Positions 25,641 through 38,700 of a stretch of 64,000 bases of DNA are shown here, in pieces. The stretch covers positions 15,383,501-15,447,500 of the forward strand of contig NC_088303.1 of assembly GCF_032854445.1 (NCBI RefSeq), read 5' to 3'. Origin of the DNA: Liolophura sinensis (Eukaryota > Mollusca > Polyplacophora > Chitonida > Chitonidae). Position numbers and translations under genes: made by a program. The notes beneath the pieces were generated by a model. That model saw only the letters and a list, made by a program, of their open reading frames with translations, did not search any database and had not been told where the DNA came from. Every line of letters starts with the position of its first letter. Within the stretch, counting starts at the first letter, position 1.

Positions 25641-27431
25641 GCTTGTTCAAATACAACTCTGGTTGTTATAGCTGCGGACTTAAGTCAGGTAAGGGCAAAG
25701 GTCTAATCGGTGGTTTACTCCGAACTCCTACACCTATCAACCTGGCCACCGTCACAATAAGTGTGTCTAAAAACAATTCTTTGTGGCGTTAAAACAGTAA
25801 TCAATTAGTCGTATGTGCGACTGAGCTGTTCGTGGCCGCGCAGTGGAGACACTCGTCTTTGAATCGATCAGCACACGATGTGGTGGTTAAGCCTCAGCCT
25901 CCCGCAGGGGATTATCGGGTTTCTCATGTCCCCACTGTTTTTGAGACCCTGGTGGGAGTTAAAGCGTTCGTACCCTACGTTGTTAAAAGGACACATTGCC
26001 CGAAAGAAATTTTGAATTTTTGATTTGGATCAGCTAAATACAAAGATGAGTTGCATTTAATTCTTAACTAAATGCCATAGGCTATACTTTCTGAGTAATT
26101 TCAATTGAGAGTTAGAAGGGGAAACCCGTCACTGCCCGCCCGACGAGATGATATGCAAATGAGGCGGCACAGAGATTCCCTCAATGCAGCGTTAGGCAGA
26201 TCGCACATGTAAACAATGTGAGACTAGTACACCAAATACGATATGCCTTTCTATCGATTATACATTATCAGTTATTCGTAATTGCCAACGATCTGTACGT
26301 AGAATTTTAGTGACATAGTATAGGATGAAAATCCCCGGGTTGCTCTCACCATAAAGCTGGCCGCCGTCGTATAAGTGAAATATTCTTGAGTACGGCGTAA
26401 CACACTTTGTCTGGACACAGTTTCAGGACGTCTCCGTTATCGAGAAGAAGGTGACGTCACGTTTACTCTGGATTCCTAATGTCGAAGGTATTTTCTGCAT
26501 AATAGTCTGAGGAGTAGCCTAGTTGTAGACTTCGGCGAGGAAGGCCCAAGTGAAAAGTATAACTTTTTCAGGGCATACCAGAAGAATATTTCTTCCACTG
26601 CTTGGACTTTTGATACATTAGGCCTACGATATGATTTACAAGGAACTCCATCGACCCTTTTCAAAAAGCTTAGCTGCAGATACACAGCCTTAGTATTCCT
26701 GGTTCAGGTCGTAGCTTCCGGAGGGGTTGTGCTGGTGATTTTGATCCTAATTAAATGTTTGCAAAATTACAACAGGATTTTTGTACAATTCGGAAACAGA
26801 TGTATGTAAATCTAAGCTCCACTGAAGCCGATCTAGGCATTTGACTGTCGATGGATTATATGTATCAGTTTTAGAGCAATGGCTTTCAAGATGAAAGCAT
26901 TGCTGACCTAGTTATCACGGACGCAGAGACTGCTTGAACACGGTGTTTCAATAATTTTACCGTATTTTACAAAAGGAAACAGAAAAAAGTTCCCTTGAAT
27001 GCGAGAAAGACGAAGGAAAAAAATTTAAATTCTTCAGCTACAGAGAAAAAATAATGTCATAATATTTAATTAATTTGAAGAATTGTCCCGTGAGATGCGG
27101 TCTTGTCATCAGCTCCATAAACCTTCGGCATCTCTAATCAATTTTGCACTGACTGTGATATATGTTATGTAGAAACTGCTGACTAAATGCTCAAAATTAA
27201 CGACAAAAATGTATTTTGGGGGATGAATGCGGTTTGGGCCGAGGCGGTACGCTGCTGTCTGATATAGTTTGTAACGCCGTCGTTGAATATTACACGGCTT
27301 GTAAATCAACTGATTTTAAGTCTGTGGTGGTCCGTAAATGATACACACCTGTCCTTCAACACTTTTTGAAATGGCCCTTCAGCTACGCGTAACTAAATCG
27401 CTGTTAACGATCTCAAAATTATGTCTTATGC
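25641..27431. other. Intergenic DNA with SINE debris, no gene seen
   Basis: Short decayed repeat pieces occur: a SINE-like block at about 25660-25820 and a family A tail at 26340-26405 (GGCCGCCGTCGTATAAGTGA…ACGGCGTAA). No open frame here resembles a known protein. Confidence 0.5.
26340..26405 (+). mobile_element. SINE family A tail fragment
   Basis: Well-preserved tail: CTGGCCGCCGTCGTATAAGT, then ATTCTTGAGTACGGCGTAA. It is truncated before the AATAAA run. Confidence 0.65.
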
Positions 27432-27614
27432 AGCAGTTCAGACTTCAGGACTGGTTCTTAGGCAAAATGGAGTCGCCCACAGCGGATTTTGGCGCTGACT
27501 TTATTTATAATTTATCAACTTGAGGTACATATTAGAATTTTCTTATGGCATGCACCTGCGAGGAAATGCTTTTCAATGGTATTTCATTGATATTTAACTT
27601 TTCTTCTCCTTTAA
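27432..27614 (+). mobile_element. TTAA-flanked MITE, copy 2 (5'-truncated)
   Basis: Right part of the MITE: GACTTCAGGACTGGTTCTTA, AAAATGGAGTCGCCCACAGC, and right inverted repeat TTTTCTTCTCCT followed by TTAA. The left half and left inverted repeat are missing. Confidence 0.7.
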
Positions 27615-28019
27615 AAGCGAAATTTGGTCTATCGTCTGATAACAAATCTTTGAGCCAATTCCGACATTCTTTAACCAAGCATGGATTTCTATCCATGTCG
27701 GTGTATCCACTAAGGTAATGTGTATAATGCGAAGATTGTAAGCCTTAGGCGGCCTGTAACATACTTGAAGGGGAAGTCTGGACAAGAGTAAGTAAAAAGA
27801 TGATAAATTAAATGAATGCACTGGTCTGGGGTCTTGTGAATGGGCGGCCATCTGGGCTTCGCCGCACAAGGTTGTAGACTTGCTGGAATGGTGTCCAACG
27901 AAACCTGTTGATTGCACACGTGCACGTATCCGGGTCGTCATGGCCTCTAGTACGATTGTTTGCTGAACTCCATGGTGTGATACCTGCACTTGTTCAAAAC
28001 ATTATATACATTTAATTCA

Positions 28020-28105
28020 ATGGGGCCCTGCCCGGTTTCTTCACACCGTAAATTTGACCACCGTCAGTATAGCGCAAAACACCAATCAATCAACCGAATC
28101 AATCA
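28020..28105 (+). mobile_element. Degenerate SINE family A tail
   Basis: GCCCTGCCCGGTTTCTTCAC followed by GCGCAAAACACCAATCAATC. Old and internally deleted. Confidence 0.5.
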
Positions 28106-28692
28106 TTTTATTCAGGGAAACTCATGAACTGTTGATGTACTCATGAACTCTGTTGATGTAACCAGGACCGCCTGGTTTCCATTGCAAAACATTTCAAGTT
28201 GAACGGAGTGATCGCATTACAAGTTAAATGACTTCCGATAAGGATTTCATATTTGTCATATTGAAAGGAACTTGATTCCTGGGGAAAACTGGGGCAAATG
28301 CGATCAATTTCTGGTTTCTGGGGCAGTTGAAAGAGAATAGCAAATTAAGTTTCAACGGGTGATCATAATAGAAGTCAAAGCTCTTCGGATTATGTTTTTG
28401 TTTTATTACGCAGGTGCGTGTTCATACTGAGTTGAATTAGGCCCCTATTTAAACTGAGACTATTTTGAATAATAGGAATCATACCGTTTCGCGCAGAGAT
28501 TCCACTTTTGCGTTCCTGATTCATAAAAAGTACTTCCTATTTTATCTATAGGTCTGAGACGATCAGATTTCTGGTTTATTAAAACACCAGCTGAAAATTG
28601 CTAATTCTGAGTATCGCGCATACAAAGTTGCTGGGATTGTGTGTGTCACATTCTCACTTCTGTTCGGTGTGAATAGACTTATCATTTTGTCA

Positions 28693-31234
28693 GAACGTAC
28701 ACACTTGCCCAATTCCAATCCGTAAGCCTATCGTTAATTTATATGCTGCTCTCGATAAATGAAAACGTATACACTTGCCCAATTCCAATTCGTAAGCCTA
28801 TCGTTAATTTATATGCTGCTCTCGATAAATGAAAACGTACACACTTGCCCAATTCCAATCCGTAAGCCTATCGTTAATTTATATGCTGCTCTCGATAAAT
28901 GAAAACGTATACACTTGCCCAATTCCAATCCGTAAGCCTATCGTTAATTTATATGCTGCCCTCGATAAATGAAAACGTACACACTTCCCCAATTCCAATC
29001 CGTAAGCCTATCGTTAATTTATATGCTGCTCTCGATAAATGAAAACGTACACACTTGCCCAATTCCAATCCCTAAGCCTATCGTTAATTTATATGCTGCT
29101 GTCGATAAATGAAAACGTACACACTTGCCCAATTCCAATCCCTAAGCCTATCGTTAATTTATATGCTGCTCTCGATAAATGAAAACGTATACACTTGCCC
29201 AATTCAAATCCGTAAGCCTATCGTTAATTTATATGCTGCACTGAATAAATGAAAACGTACACACTTGCCCATTTCCAATCCCTAAGCCTATCGTTAATTT
29301 ATATACTGCTCTCGATAAATGAAAACGTACACACTTGCCCAATTCCAATCCCTAAGCCTATCGTTAATTTATACACTGCTCTCGATAAATGAAAACGTAC
29401 ACACTTTGCCCATTTCCAATCCCTAAGCCTATCGTTAATTTATATGCTGCACTGGATAAATGAAAACGTACACACTTGCTCATTTCCAATCCCTAAGCCT
29501 ATCGTTAATTTATATGCTGCACTGAATAAATGAAAACGTACACACTTGCCCAATTCCAATCCCTAAGCCTATCGTTAATTTATATGCTGCTCTCGATAAA
29601 TGAAAACGTACACACTTGCCCAATTCCAGTCCCTAAGCCTATCGTTAATTTATATGCTGCACTGAATAAATGAAAACGTACACACTTGCCCAATTCCAAT
29701 CCCTAAGCCTATCGTTAATTTATATGCTGCTCTGAATAAATGAAAACGTACACACTTGCCCAATTCCAATCCCTAAGCCTATTGTTAATTTATACGCTGC
29801 ACTGGATAAATGAAAACGTACACACTTGCTCAATTCCAATCCGTAAGCCTATCGTTAATTTATATGCTGCACTGAATAAATGAAAACGTACACACTTGCC
29901 CAATTCCAATCCCTAAGCCTATCGTTAATTTATATGCTGCTCTCAATAAATGAAAACGTACACACTTGCCCAATTCCAATCCCTAAGCCTATCGTTAATT
30001 TATATGCTGCACTGAATAAATGAAAACGTACACACTTGCCCATTTCCAATCCGTAAGGCTATCGTTAATTTATATGCTGCACTGAATAAATGAAAACGTA
30101 CACACTTGCTCAATTCCAATCCCTAAGCCTATCCAATCCCTAAGCCTATCGTTAATTTATATGCTGCACTGAATAAATGAAAACGTACACACTTGCTCAA
30201 TTCCAATCCGTAAGCCTATCGTTAATTTATATGCTGCACTGAATAAATGAAAACGTACACACTTGCTCAATTCCAATCCGTAAGCCTATCGTTAATTTAT
30301 ATGCTGCTCTAGATAAATGAAAACGTACACACTGGCTCAATTCCAATCCGTAAGCCTATCGTTAATTTATATGCTGCTCTCGATAAATGAAAACGTACAC
30401 ACTTGCCCATTTCCAATCCCTAAGCCAATCGTTAATTTATATGCTGCACTGAATAAATGAAAACGTACACACTTGCTCAATTCCAATCCGTAAGCCTATC
30501 GTTAATTTATATGCTGCTCTCGATAAATAAAAACGTACACACTGGCTCAATTCCAATCCGTAAACCTATCGTTAATTTATATGCTGCACTGAATAAATGA
30601 AAACGTACACACTTGCCCAATTCCAATCCCTAAGCCTATCGTTAATTTATATGCTGCTCTGAATAAATGAAAACGTATACACTTGCCCAATTCCAATCCC
30701 TAAGCCTATCGTTAATTTATATGCTGCACTGAATAAATGAAAACGTACACACTTGCCCATTTCCAATCCCTAAGCCTATCGTTAATTTATATGCTGCTCT
30801 CGATGAATGAAAACGTACACACTTGCCCAATTCCAATCCGTTAAGCCTATCGTTTATTTATATGCTGCACTGGATAAATGAAAACGTACACACTTGCTCA
30901 ATTCCAATCCCTAAGCCTATCGTTAATTTATATGCTGCACTGAATAAATGAAAACGTACACACTTGCCCAATTCCAATCCCTGAGCCTATCGTTAATTTA
31001 TATGCTGCTCTCGATAAATGAAAACGTACACACTTGCCCAATTCCAATCCCTAAGCCTATCGTTAATTTATACGCTGCACTGAATAAATGAAAACGTACA
31101 CACTTGCCCAATTCCAATCCCTAAGCCTATCGTTAATTTATATGCGGCACCGAATAAATGAAAACGTATACACTTGCCCATTTCCAATCAGTAAGCCTAT
31201 CGTTAATTTATATGCTGCTCTCGATAAATGAAAA
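28693..31234. repeat. 70-bp minisatellite, about 36 tandem units
   Basis: The unit reads ACGTACACACTTGCCCAATT, CCAATCCCTAAGCCTATCGT, TAATTTATATGCTGCTCTCG, ATAAATGAAA, with a very regular 70-bp period. Two subtypes alternate irregularly: GCTCTCGATAAA and GCACTGAATAAA (also GCACTGGATAAA). A short internal duplication is at about 30121-30145. The array ends about 520 bp upstream of the ANKRD49 start codon. No coding frame persists. Confidence 0.95.
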
Positions 31235-31559
31235 TGACATCGGTTGATACATGCAAATTCTCTCAATGTTATCGTGGATTTTTTGTTGGATGGGGGGGAG
31301 GGGCTTATTTGTATCTTGAACCAATACTGGAATATTTATTTTGGTGAAATAACGCTGATATACGAGAATGTCATCAACTGATGTAGATTGATTACTGAAG
31401 ACTCTACACCCGATTGCATTAAATTGCCATTTCTCGTTCAATACTTTGAAATGAGCACCAAGAGTATAGTTTCAACTTAATAAATTTCTTGGCTCAGATT
31501 TCAGCGTGTTGTTTCATGACTTTTGTCCCAAATCGTGGCCTGAGTCAGGTCATACCCGC

Positions 31560-31705
31560 AAAACCCACAAATGGTACTTGCTGCTGTCTCGCTAAGCGTT
31601 CAGCACGGAGAAGCTATAGAGCAAGGAAACAACATTGGTTAGTGAGTATAATGTGGCTAAATGGAGGGTCATGTCTGGTGTCTTCGATATATAGATATAA
31701 CAAAT
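31560..31705 (+). mobile_element. SINE family B fragment upstream of ANKRD49
   Basis: TACTTGCTGCTGTCTCGCTA, CAGCACGGAGAAGC and ATTGGTTAGTGAGTATAATG match the body of family B copies at 21815 and 32745. The piece ends about 50 bp before the ANKRD49 ATG, so it may lie in its 5' UTR or promoter. Confidence 0.5.
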
Positions 31706-31758
31706 CGTGACGAAAAGAACACTGTCTGCACTTTGTTTTTACAGTGGTAAATCACATC

Positions 31759-34700
31759 ATGGCGGACGACCAACCCTCCTCGGAAGTGACAGAAGTACCC
31801 GAGCTAACAGAGATTCCAGGCGAAGACGAATCGAAGTTGGATGGAACGTTTATCGACCCTTCGAGCTGTCCGGATGAAATTTTGTCCTTGCTCAGTAGTG
31901 GGATGTTGACTGGGTTGGACAATGATGTGTTGCGAGCGGTGAGTCTGAGTAAAGGTTCAATTTTGATTTCTGATCGCTCCCATCCTGCTTTGTCGTTTGA
32001 TTATATGTCAAGAATTTTTTCAGTTCAGATATCATTCGTTTTGAAAAAGTTGTCCTGTTCATTTTTTGGTGATGGTGGTAAGAATCTGGACCTAGGGGGA
32101 CACCTTTCCTATGTGTTGTACATTGTCAAAATTAAAGGTCACCCGACCCAGTTTTTCACGATCAAAGGTCAATGAAGTGTAAGATAAAGGTCACACGATT
32201 TATGTATTTGGTGTCACAAGCATTAAATATGGGAGGCTGATAGGCACTATTTGACTATCTTATTTGGATGGGTCGCATGTACGTCGTAAATATCATCTTT
32301 TTAGGGACGTTTTGACCATTTTCTGGAAACTGTTGTTGTGTTCTGTCATATTTATTTTGTTTACTTCATTGGTATTTTACGCCGCACTCCAGAATATTTC
32401 ACTTATACCTCAGCGAAAAGCAGTATTGTGAGAGGGAACCTGACAAAGCCCGAGGGAAACCCACGACCATTCACAGGCTATTTACAGGCCTGCGCACATA
32501 CAGGGCATACATCCGGATTGGAAGCCAGCATGAGCTGGAGTTCTGTCATATTGGTTTTCTTATCCCTTTGTTTCTTGAGTCAGTGCCTGTGTATTGATAA
32601 ATAAGGATATAGGAACAAACCAGAGAAGATGTATACTAGTAGATGAATTGAAATGGTTACTATATTAAGATAGGTATAATATATGCCCCCTACCGGTTTA
32701 ACCATTCAGAATAATAGCCATGCCAAAGTCCACAACAGAGCAAAAATGGACATAATTTGTTGCTACCTCACTTGGCGCTCAGCACTGAGATGTTAGATTA
32801 AGGAAACAGAACTGGTTGGCCTGGTGTCAGTATAATGTGCCTGGGTGGGGTGTCTTCGGCATTATACTTCAGCGGCGGCAGCGCTTTAGTTTCGCCTTGC
32901 CACAATTTAATGGTGCATGGTGCAGTTCACAGAACTGCCAGCAAACGTTAAACCTATCTTCGTTCATGATTCTTGTAGATATTTCAATCTTTTGGTAGAT
33001 TTTTCATGTTTTTTGTACATTTTTCATGTTTGTTGTAGATATTTCATGTTTCTTGTAAATTTGTCATATATGTGTTGTAACACATTCACCCTATAAAGAT
33101 AATTCTATGGCAGATATTGAGTGCTAAGCGCGGAGACCCGAACAAATTCCTCAGCCTTTGGGAAGATGATGACGAGGGTGTGGAAAATCTATCACTGGAA
33201 GAAATCCAGAGTACGTGTTTATTCCGACCATAAAATTTCCATCGACGGTTACAGTGTAGAGAGTATTTGCTACTGCATTGCTTGAAGATGCGTGATCTAC
33301 TTCGGCTGTAAGAGAATCCAGTGTTGGAGTTCACCTTGGCAGGTTTTGCTCATTCTGGTGACAACCATCAAAAGAAAAACATACTGACGAAAGTCTCCAC
33401 GCGTTTACGTCTTATGCATGCCGTTAACATGCAATACGAAGCTATTTTCCTTATTCGTATTTCATTTAGTTAAAATTATAACATATATTTAAAGGCAGCA
33501 TGGAGAGTAAAACCAGAGCAGCGACGACAGCGTGATAACTGACAAATGGTCACACTCCAAAACATGTAACCGGTGAAACACGGTCTCTTCTAAAATCAAA
33601 AAAAGGCCTGTTTCTCTTATTCAACGTTAGTAAAATTTATATGGATGAATTGAGGGATTAGTTACTGGAGACAATCGTACACTTACAGTCACACAAACGA
33701 GCCAAGTTTGTGTCTAGGTGATAGAGATTGAAATCCAGTGATTTTAAGTTTAGAACCATGTAACTTAAATTAATTACTTCAGAGGCGACTGTTCAAATTC
33801 CGGAAGTCCAACCAATTTGATTTCCCCAATGGAAACAGTAAATTAGTTCATAGACAGCGTGAATAAAAGGGATTTATAGGCGCGAAAATCCCTTATGTTC
33901 ATATGCAAGAAAACTGGCATGTGTTATACACTCCCTTACTCGTATATGTTTTATATTATTTATTTATCAGGTGACCCGGCGAAGAAAATCCTGTGGGCAG
34001 CGGAAAACAACATGTTAGAAACCGTTGAGGAGATGCTAAACGAAAGCGCCGACCTGATAGAGAGCAGAGACAGTGATATGTACACAGCTCTACATAGAGC
34101 TAGTTATAACGACCATCTTGATATGGTGAAAGTAAGTGGTTTGCAGACAATTAATATGAAAATATGTTGTTAGCGGAGATGGAGCCAATATTTTTGGTAG
34201 TCCGTCTGATAGAAAACCTTTTTATTCTGTCATTGTCAGTCTAACTCTTAATGACAGGAAAGCCATTGTTTGTATTACATTACATCCTCGTATAAATGAA
34301 ATATTCTTGAGCAGGGCGTAAAACAACAATCAAATTAAAGCAATGAAACACCACGCTAAACACACAACCGGGTGGGGGGTTGTAAGAAGTACTATGATTG
34401 GCCATATGTCTTAAAGTAAGAAGTACTATGATTGTCCGTATGTGTTAGAGCAGGAATTGAACCTGGATCTGTCGGGCACGAAGCATCCAGCCACCTCTTT
34501 TATTTCCATTGTACACAAATATCAAAAGCCAGAAGGCCGACACAGATGTCAGTAACTCGTTTGTCCGTTCGTCCGTATGTACCCTAATTTTTCAACCTTT
34601 TCAACCGCCTCTGCAACTAATATTTTGAAACGTTCTGAGACAACCATGTGGTGTAGAGAAATAATTTGCACGGTTTATTAAGTTTGCATCTTCGTTGACA

Positions 34701-35151
34701 CAAACAGATCATTTTAGCTTCATTTTAATAATAATTAGGCCCATATGCGTAAATTCCATTGACAAAAGTGCTTTAGCGGCTGAAAAAGGTTGTTGTTATT
34801 TTTTTTTTTTAGTTGCTAATATCTCGGGGAGCCGACATTGAAGCTCAGACGTCAGATGGCTGGAGACCTCTTCACAGCGCTTGTCGCTGGAGCAACACAA
34901 CAGTTGCGTCCCTTTTGTTGCAGAGCGGCGCTGAAGTAAATGCTCAGACTCATGGCGGACAGACGGCGCTTCACCTAGCCGCAGCCAATCAGGACAGTCG
35001 GGAAACCTTGCAGCTTTTATTACTGGATGAAACTATACAACCAAACTTGAAAAACAGTATCGGAGAAACAGCAAAAGATATATGTCGACGAACAAGTGAA
35101 CTGTGTAAGCTTTTTGAAATGACAGAGGATTGTGTAAATAATCTTTATTGA
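31759..35151 (+). CDS. ANKRD49: ANKRD49: ankyrin repeat domain-containing protein 49, 4 exons, 258 aa
   Basis: Small ankyrin-repeat protein. The human orthologue (239 aa) is a nuclear/cytoplasmic protein linked to spermatogenesis and transcription. Exons 31759-31938, 33114-33210, 33971-34131 and 34813-35151 splice in frame. The N-terminal 90 residues are acidic and disordered (PELTEIPGEDESK, WEDDDEGVENLSLEE). Ankyrin repeats follow: KKILWAAENNMLETVEEMLN, TALHRASYNDHLDMVKLLIS, RPLHSACRWSNTTVASLLLQ and TALHLAAANQDSRETLQLLL. The C-terminus GETAKDICRRTSELCKLFEM…CVNNLY matches the family's distinctive C-terminal end. The start ATG 31759 sits in a Kozak-like ATCATGGCG context. An acceptor-like TTTTTACAG at 31735-31743 just upstream could begin this exon, so a 5' leader exon is possible. 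The gene ends tail to tail with the SLC17 gene, 569 bp apart. Confidence 0.92.
32340..32540 (-). mobile_element. SINE family A, inverted, in ANKRD49 intron 1
   Basis: GGTATTTTACGCCGCACTCC, ATATTTCACTTATAC, then the CCCACGACCATTCACAGG body and GAAGCCAGCATGAGCTGG. About 15-20% diverged from the copy at 58558, with the tRNA head lost. Confidence 0.7.
32745..32900 (+). mobile_element. SINE family B copy in ANKRD49 intron 1
   Basis: AAAATGGACATAATTTGTTG, CACTTGGCGCTCAGCACTGA and GGTTGGCCTGGTGTCAGTAT are diagnostic blocks shared with copies at 21815 and 31560. Confidence 0.55.
32960..33080. repeat. Short AT-rich tandem repeat (about 27 bp, 4 units) just before ANKRD49 exon 2
   Basis: Repeated CTTGTAGATATTTCA and GTTTTTTGTACATTTTTCAT variants run up to about 30 bp before the exon 2 acceptor at 33113. 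Diverged units. Confidence 0.6.
34283..34342 (+). mobile_element. SINE family A tail fragment in ANKRD49 intron 3
   Basis: CTCGTATAAATGAAATATTC, then TTGAGCAGGGCGTAAAACAA and CAATCAAATT. Tail only. Confidence 0.55.
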
Positions 35152-35247
35152 ATCAGTGTGTACGTTGTAATGGCACACAATATAAAGATATTGTCAGGAC
35201 GGAAGCCTCTGTATTTGTTTTGGTCATAGATCAATGCATTTTTCTGG

Positions 35248-35272
35248 AATAAAGTCATCGGTGAAAAATAAA
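35248..35272 (+). terminator. ANKRD49 polyadenylation signals
   Basis: AATAAA at 35248-35253 and 35267-35272, about 100 bp after the stop codon, in the 569-bp convergent spacer. Confidence 0.65.
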
Positions 35273-35588
35273 TGTATGTTCCTGGATTCACCGTTGTTAA
35301 TAATGGACAACAGAATTGGTCTACCATGAGCTATATATTTTCTATATGTTTTCACGGGAGAACTGATCGATGCACGGCTGGATTGAAATCTCACTAAATC
35401 TCACAGTAAACGTGTTTTGATATCCCTTTTTTGCAACGAGAAGACCTTTCTTGTTGTTTACCTACATGTAGTTTGCGAAGATGCATTAGGGGTGGTGATT
35501 AGGCGGGCACAAAACCCACACACATTTGGCAGAATTTAGAGCAAAACATTTTAGCAAACGAAAACAGCAACGATCTTCTTGGCAAGCG

Positions 35589-35594
35589 TTTATT
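35589..35594 (-). terminator. Candidate SLC17 polyadenylation signal
   Basis: TTTATT on plus (AATAAA on minus) about 127 nt beyond the SLC17 stop codon. It leaves about 320 bp between the two convergent genes' signals. Confidence 0.45.
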
Positions 35595-35720
35595 GGTCCG
35601 ATTTTTAGTTGTGTTGCCTCAGAAGGCACCCTCATGTAAATTGACGCGCACACGTGATCCCTGGAATATCCTACCAAATGGACCTGTTTAACGTGAACAC
35701 GAATTTTAATGCTGATGCTG

Positions 35721-38700
35721 TCACACAACATTTCCTTCGGATGTTTCATTTTCCTTCAAGGGTTTAACATCGTGTGGATTGCCCTTATTCTCGTTGGGAG
35801 GTAAGACTTCTAGAACATAGCCTTCAGTAAGCAGTCGTGTGATGACTGGGAATTCATCCTCGCGGAGGCTCTTGTTATGTTCCGTCTGCAGATTAGTGCG
35901 CGCCCACGGCTGCACTTCTCCGCGCACAAAAACACCAAACACCACGCCCCCGATTACAGCAAAACCTCCGCACATGAAAAACACACGCTGCCATTCAGCC
36001 TGGCTTTTCTGAAAACAAAAGCAGTTGTTGGTTGTTTAATTAGTTGTGTGTGTTTTAGAACACAGCATTTTAATATCGCCCTGCATACAGACTTACTTCT
36101 TAGCCTATAATCTGAGCGTTTGAAGGAACCGAATAAGCATAGGCGTGTTAAGCGCTTCCTGATGACTGCTTTGAGGCTCTTCGGTTAATTCACAATGTCT
36201 GCATGGTCTCTTGTCAGCTGTGAATCCACCAATCCAGTATTTTTTTTATACATTTCATGGACTAGTTTGTTTTTTCGCCGAAGTATAAGGAATAGTTCAC
36301 TTAAACGATGGCCATCAGGCTGGTAGATGAAAGAAACCGGATAGACTATGAAGGAAATCGCAGCACATCGTCTAGAATCTGACAAACTTTCTAATTTAAA
36401 GCAAATGCGGGCGCTAGATTCAAAATTCCACCGTCAAAGGGGGTAATTGATCTTCGAGTATAGATACAAACTAAGACTCACATCTGGCGTGAGGGCAGCG
36501 TTAACAATCGGAGCTATCATTCCCGGCAGAGTGGCCGCAGTATTCGTAATTCCTAACATCTCTCCGGCATACCTGAAATAAAAAGATAGGTTTTTTTTTT
36601 ATAACAACGTTCTCCTCTCTCAACTTTATTCCCAAAGTTAACATATAACATCGATAACAAGAGCGGGGGCAAAGTTAATATGAATGGAAAGAAGTCCCTG
36701 TCGTTAAATTGAACATAAAGCCTGCCACTGTATATGTTTAGAAAAAAAATGATAAGACACAGTTATCACAGAAAAATATATTTAAAAAATCCATAAATTT
36801 TTGAAAGCCGAGAAGACGAAGTTCAGCATTGGGGTAATGGCACTGATAGATAATTCACTCCGAGTAGCCATGTTGTAGAATCCCGAATTGTTCTCCTTAC
36901 CTTGGGCCGATGTCTATATGATTCACGAGATATCCAGACCGGCACAGAGCTTGAAAGGAAGTGGCTAATGACAGAAAGACAACTGCTAACATCCGGTTTT
37001 CACACCTAGTGTACCCAGTGGCTATCATAAACACCGCCAAGCCAAAAAAGGCTGAAAGGAAAAACATATCTCATCCATTAAAAATACGAAATGAGCCGCT
37101 CAGATTATTTATCAGTCATGCCGCGCCTGTTTTTCATTTTTGTTTGATTTCTTTTTTGTTTACTTTTGGTGCCTTATTTACAGATTAGATATAAGGTAAG
37201 CACACAATCAAATCAAGACATGGGCTACACTAGCCATAGTTCGTTTTATGAAGTGCAGGAACCTAATACTAGTATTCTGCAAGGCGGTAAACTGTTTCCA
37301 CCCACTGCCCTAGTACATAGAAAATTACAGTATGTATGATGACACACATGCAAAGAGACGCAAAACACAGAAGTTTGTGAACTTTTATATACGGTAGATT
37401 AGGTAAACAAAAATAACATTGAGAGAAACATAATATTTGTGAGTAGTAAAGACATATTCTGCTCAGGTGAACATTTTTTTTAGTGCTTTGTTGAACACCT
37501 TTGCGTTCAGCTGGCTCTTTTGGACTTCAAAGTGTTCCAGTATTTACCGTAGCATGGACCACCGATTTGAAAACAAATTGATGTTTGATTCCTTTTTTTG
37601 TGTGGGTGTGAGTGATTGCTCAAGTTCAGGTTTAAACCATAATGTTGGCTCACCTGTACACTGGAATACCCGCCGGGTGTTCACTGTGCTCAGTACGTTT
37701 CTCTCACGCAGATTGTCCGCCACGTAGCCGGTAACCAGTGATGAAACAAACATACAGATGTACGGTACTGCGGACAAGGCTCCGTTCTGTGGTAAGAAAC
37801 AAACATACTGACGCACAGTACAGAGGAAAAGGCTTCATACTGTGGTATGAAGCAAAGATACAGATGTATGGTATATACAGCGGACAAGGCCCCGATCTGT
37901 GGTACGAAACAAACATACAGATGTACGATAAAGACGATAAAGCTCAATTATGATGTACAACACACAAACACAGATGTGCAGTACAGCGGACAAGGATCCA
38001 TTCTGTGGTACGAAACAAACACACAGATATGCTGTACAGTGGGAAAAGACTCCATTCTGTGGTACAAAGTCAACATACAGATGTACTGTACTACCGTTTT
38101 TTGTGGTACAACACCATTATAACAAGGCTTCATCCAGCTCTATACCACTCAGGTGTACGGCACAGCGGACAGTGTTCCTTTTTGGGGTACAACACCACTA
38201 TAACAAGGCTTCATCCTGCTCTATACCACACAGAGCAGGGCAAGGCTCGTTTTTGTTGTACAGCGCCACTATAATATGGCTTCATCCTGCTCTATACCAC
38301 ACAGAGCAGGACAAGACTCGTTTTTGTTGTACAGCGCCACTATAACAAGGTTTCATCCTGCTCTATACCACACAGAGCAGGGCAAGGCTCGTTTTTGTTG
38401 TACAGCGCCACTATAATATGGCTTCATCCTGCTCTATACCACACAGGTGTACGGCACAGCGGAAAATGTTCCTTTTGTGGTACAACGCCACAGTAACAAG
38501 GCTTCATCCTGCTGTAGACCACACAGATATGCTGTATGTATGGAGGGAATGAAGAGCAAGATGGACATATATGAAGGAACGTGTGTATAGCACACATGCA
38601 AATATACAATTAATTAACGCATCCTGTCAACAACAATTGTGTCTTTTGGGAAAATCACCCGTTTTATGTCGAAGTTGAGGACTTCTCTCATGTACATGGG

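Noticed and set aside
28693-31234. CRISPR-like array
   Set aside because: The 70-bp units are contiguous, with no unique spacers, in animal DNA; it is a minisatellite.
37690-38345. Open frames in the SLC17 exon 8-derived repeats
   Set aside because: Frames change between units and are explained by repeat copies of exon sequence; not independent genes.
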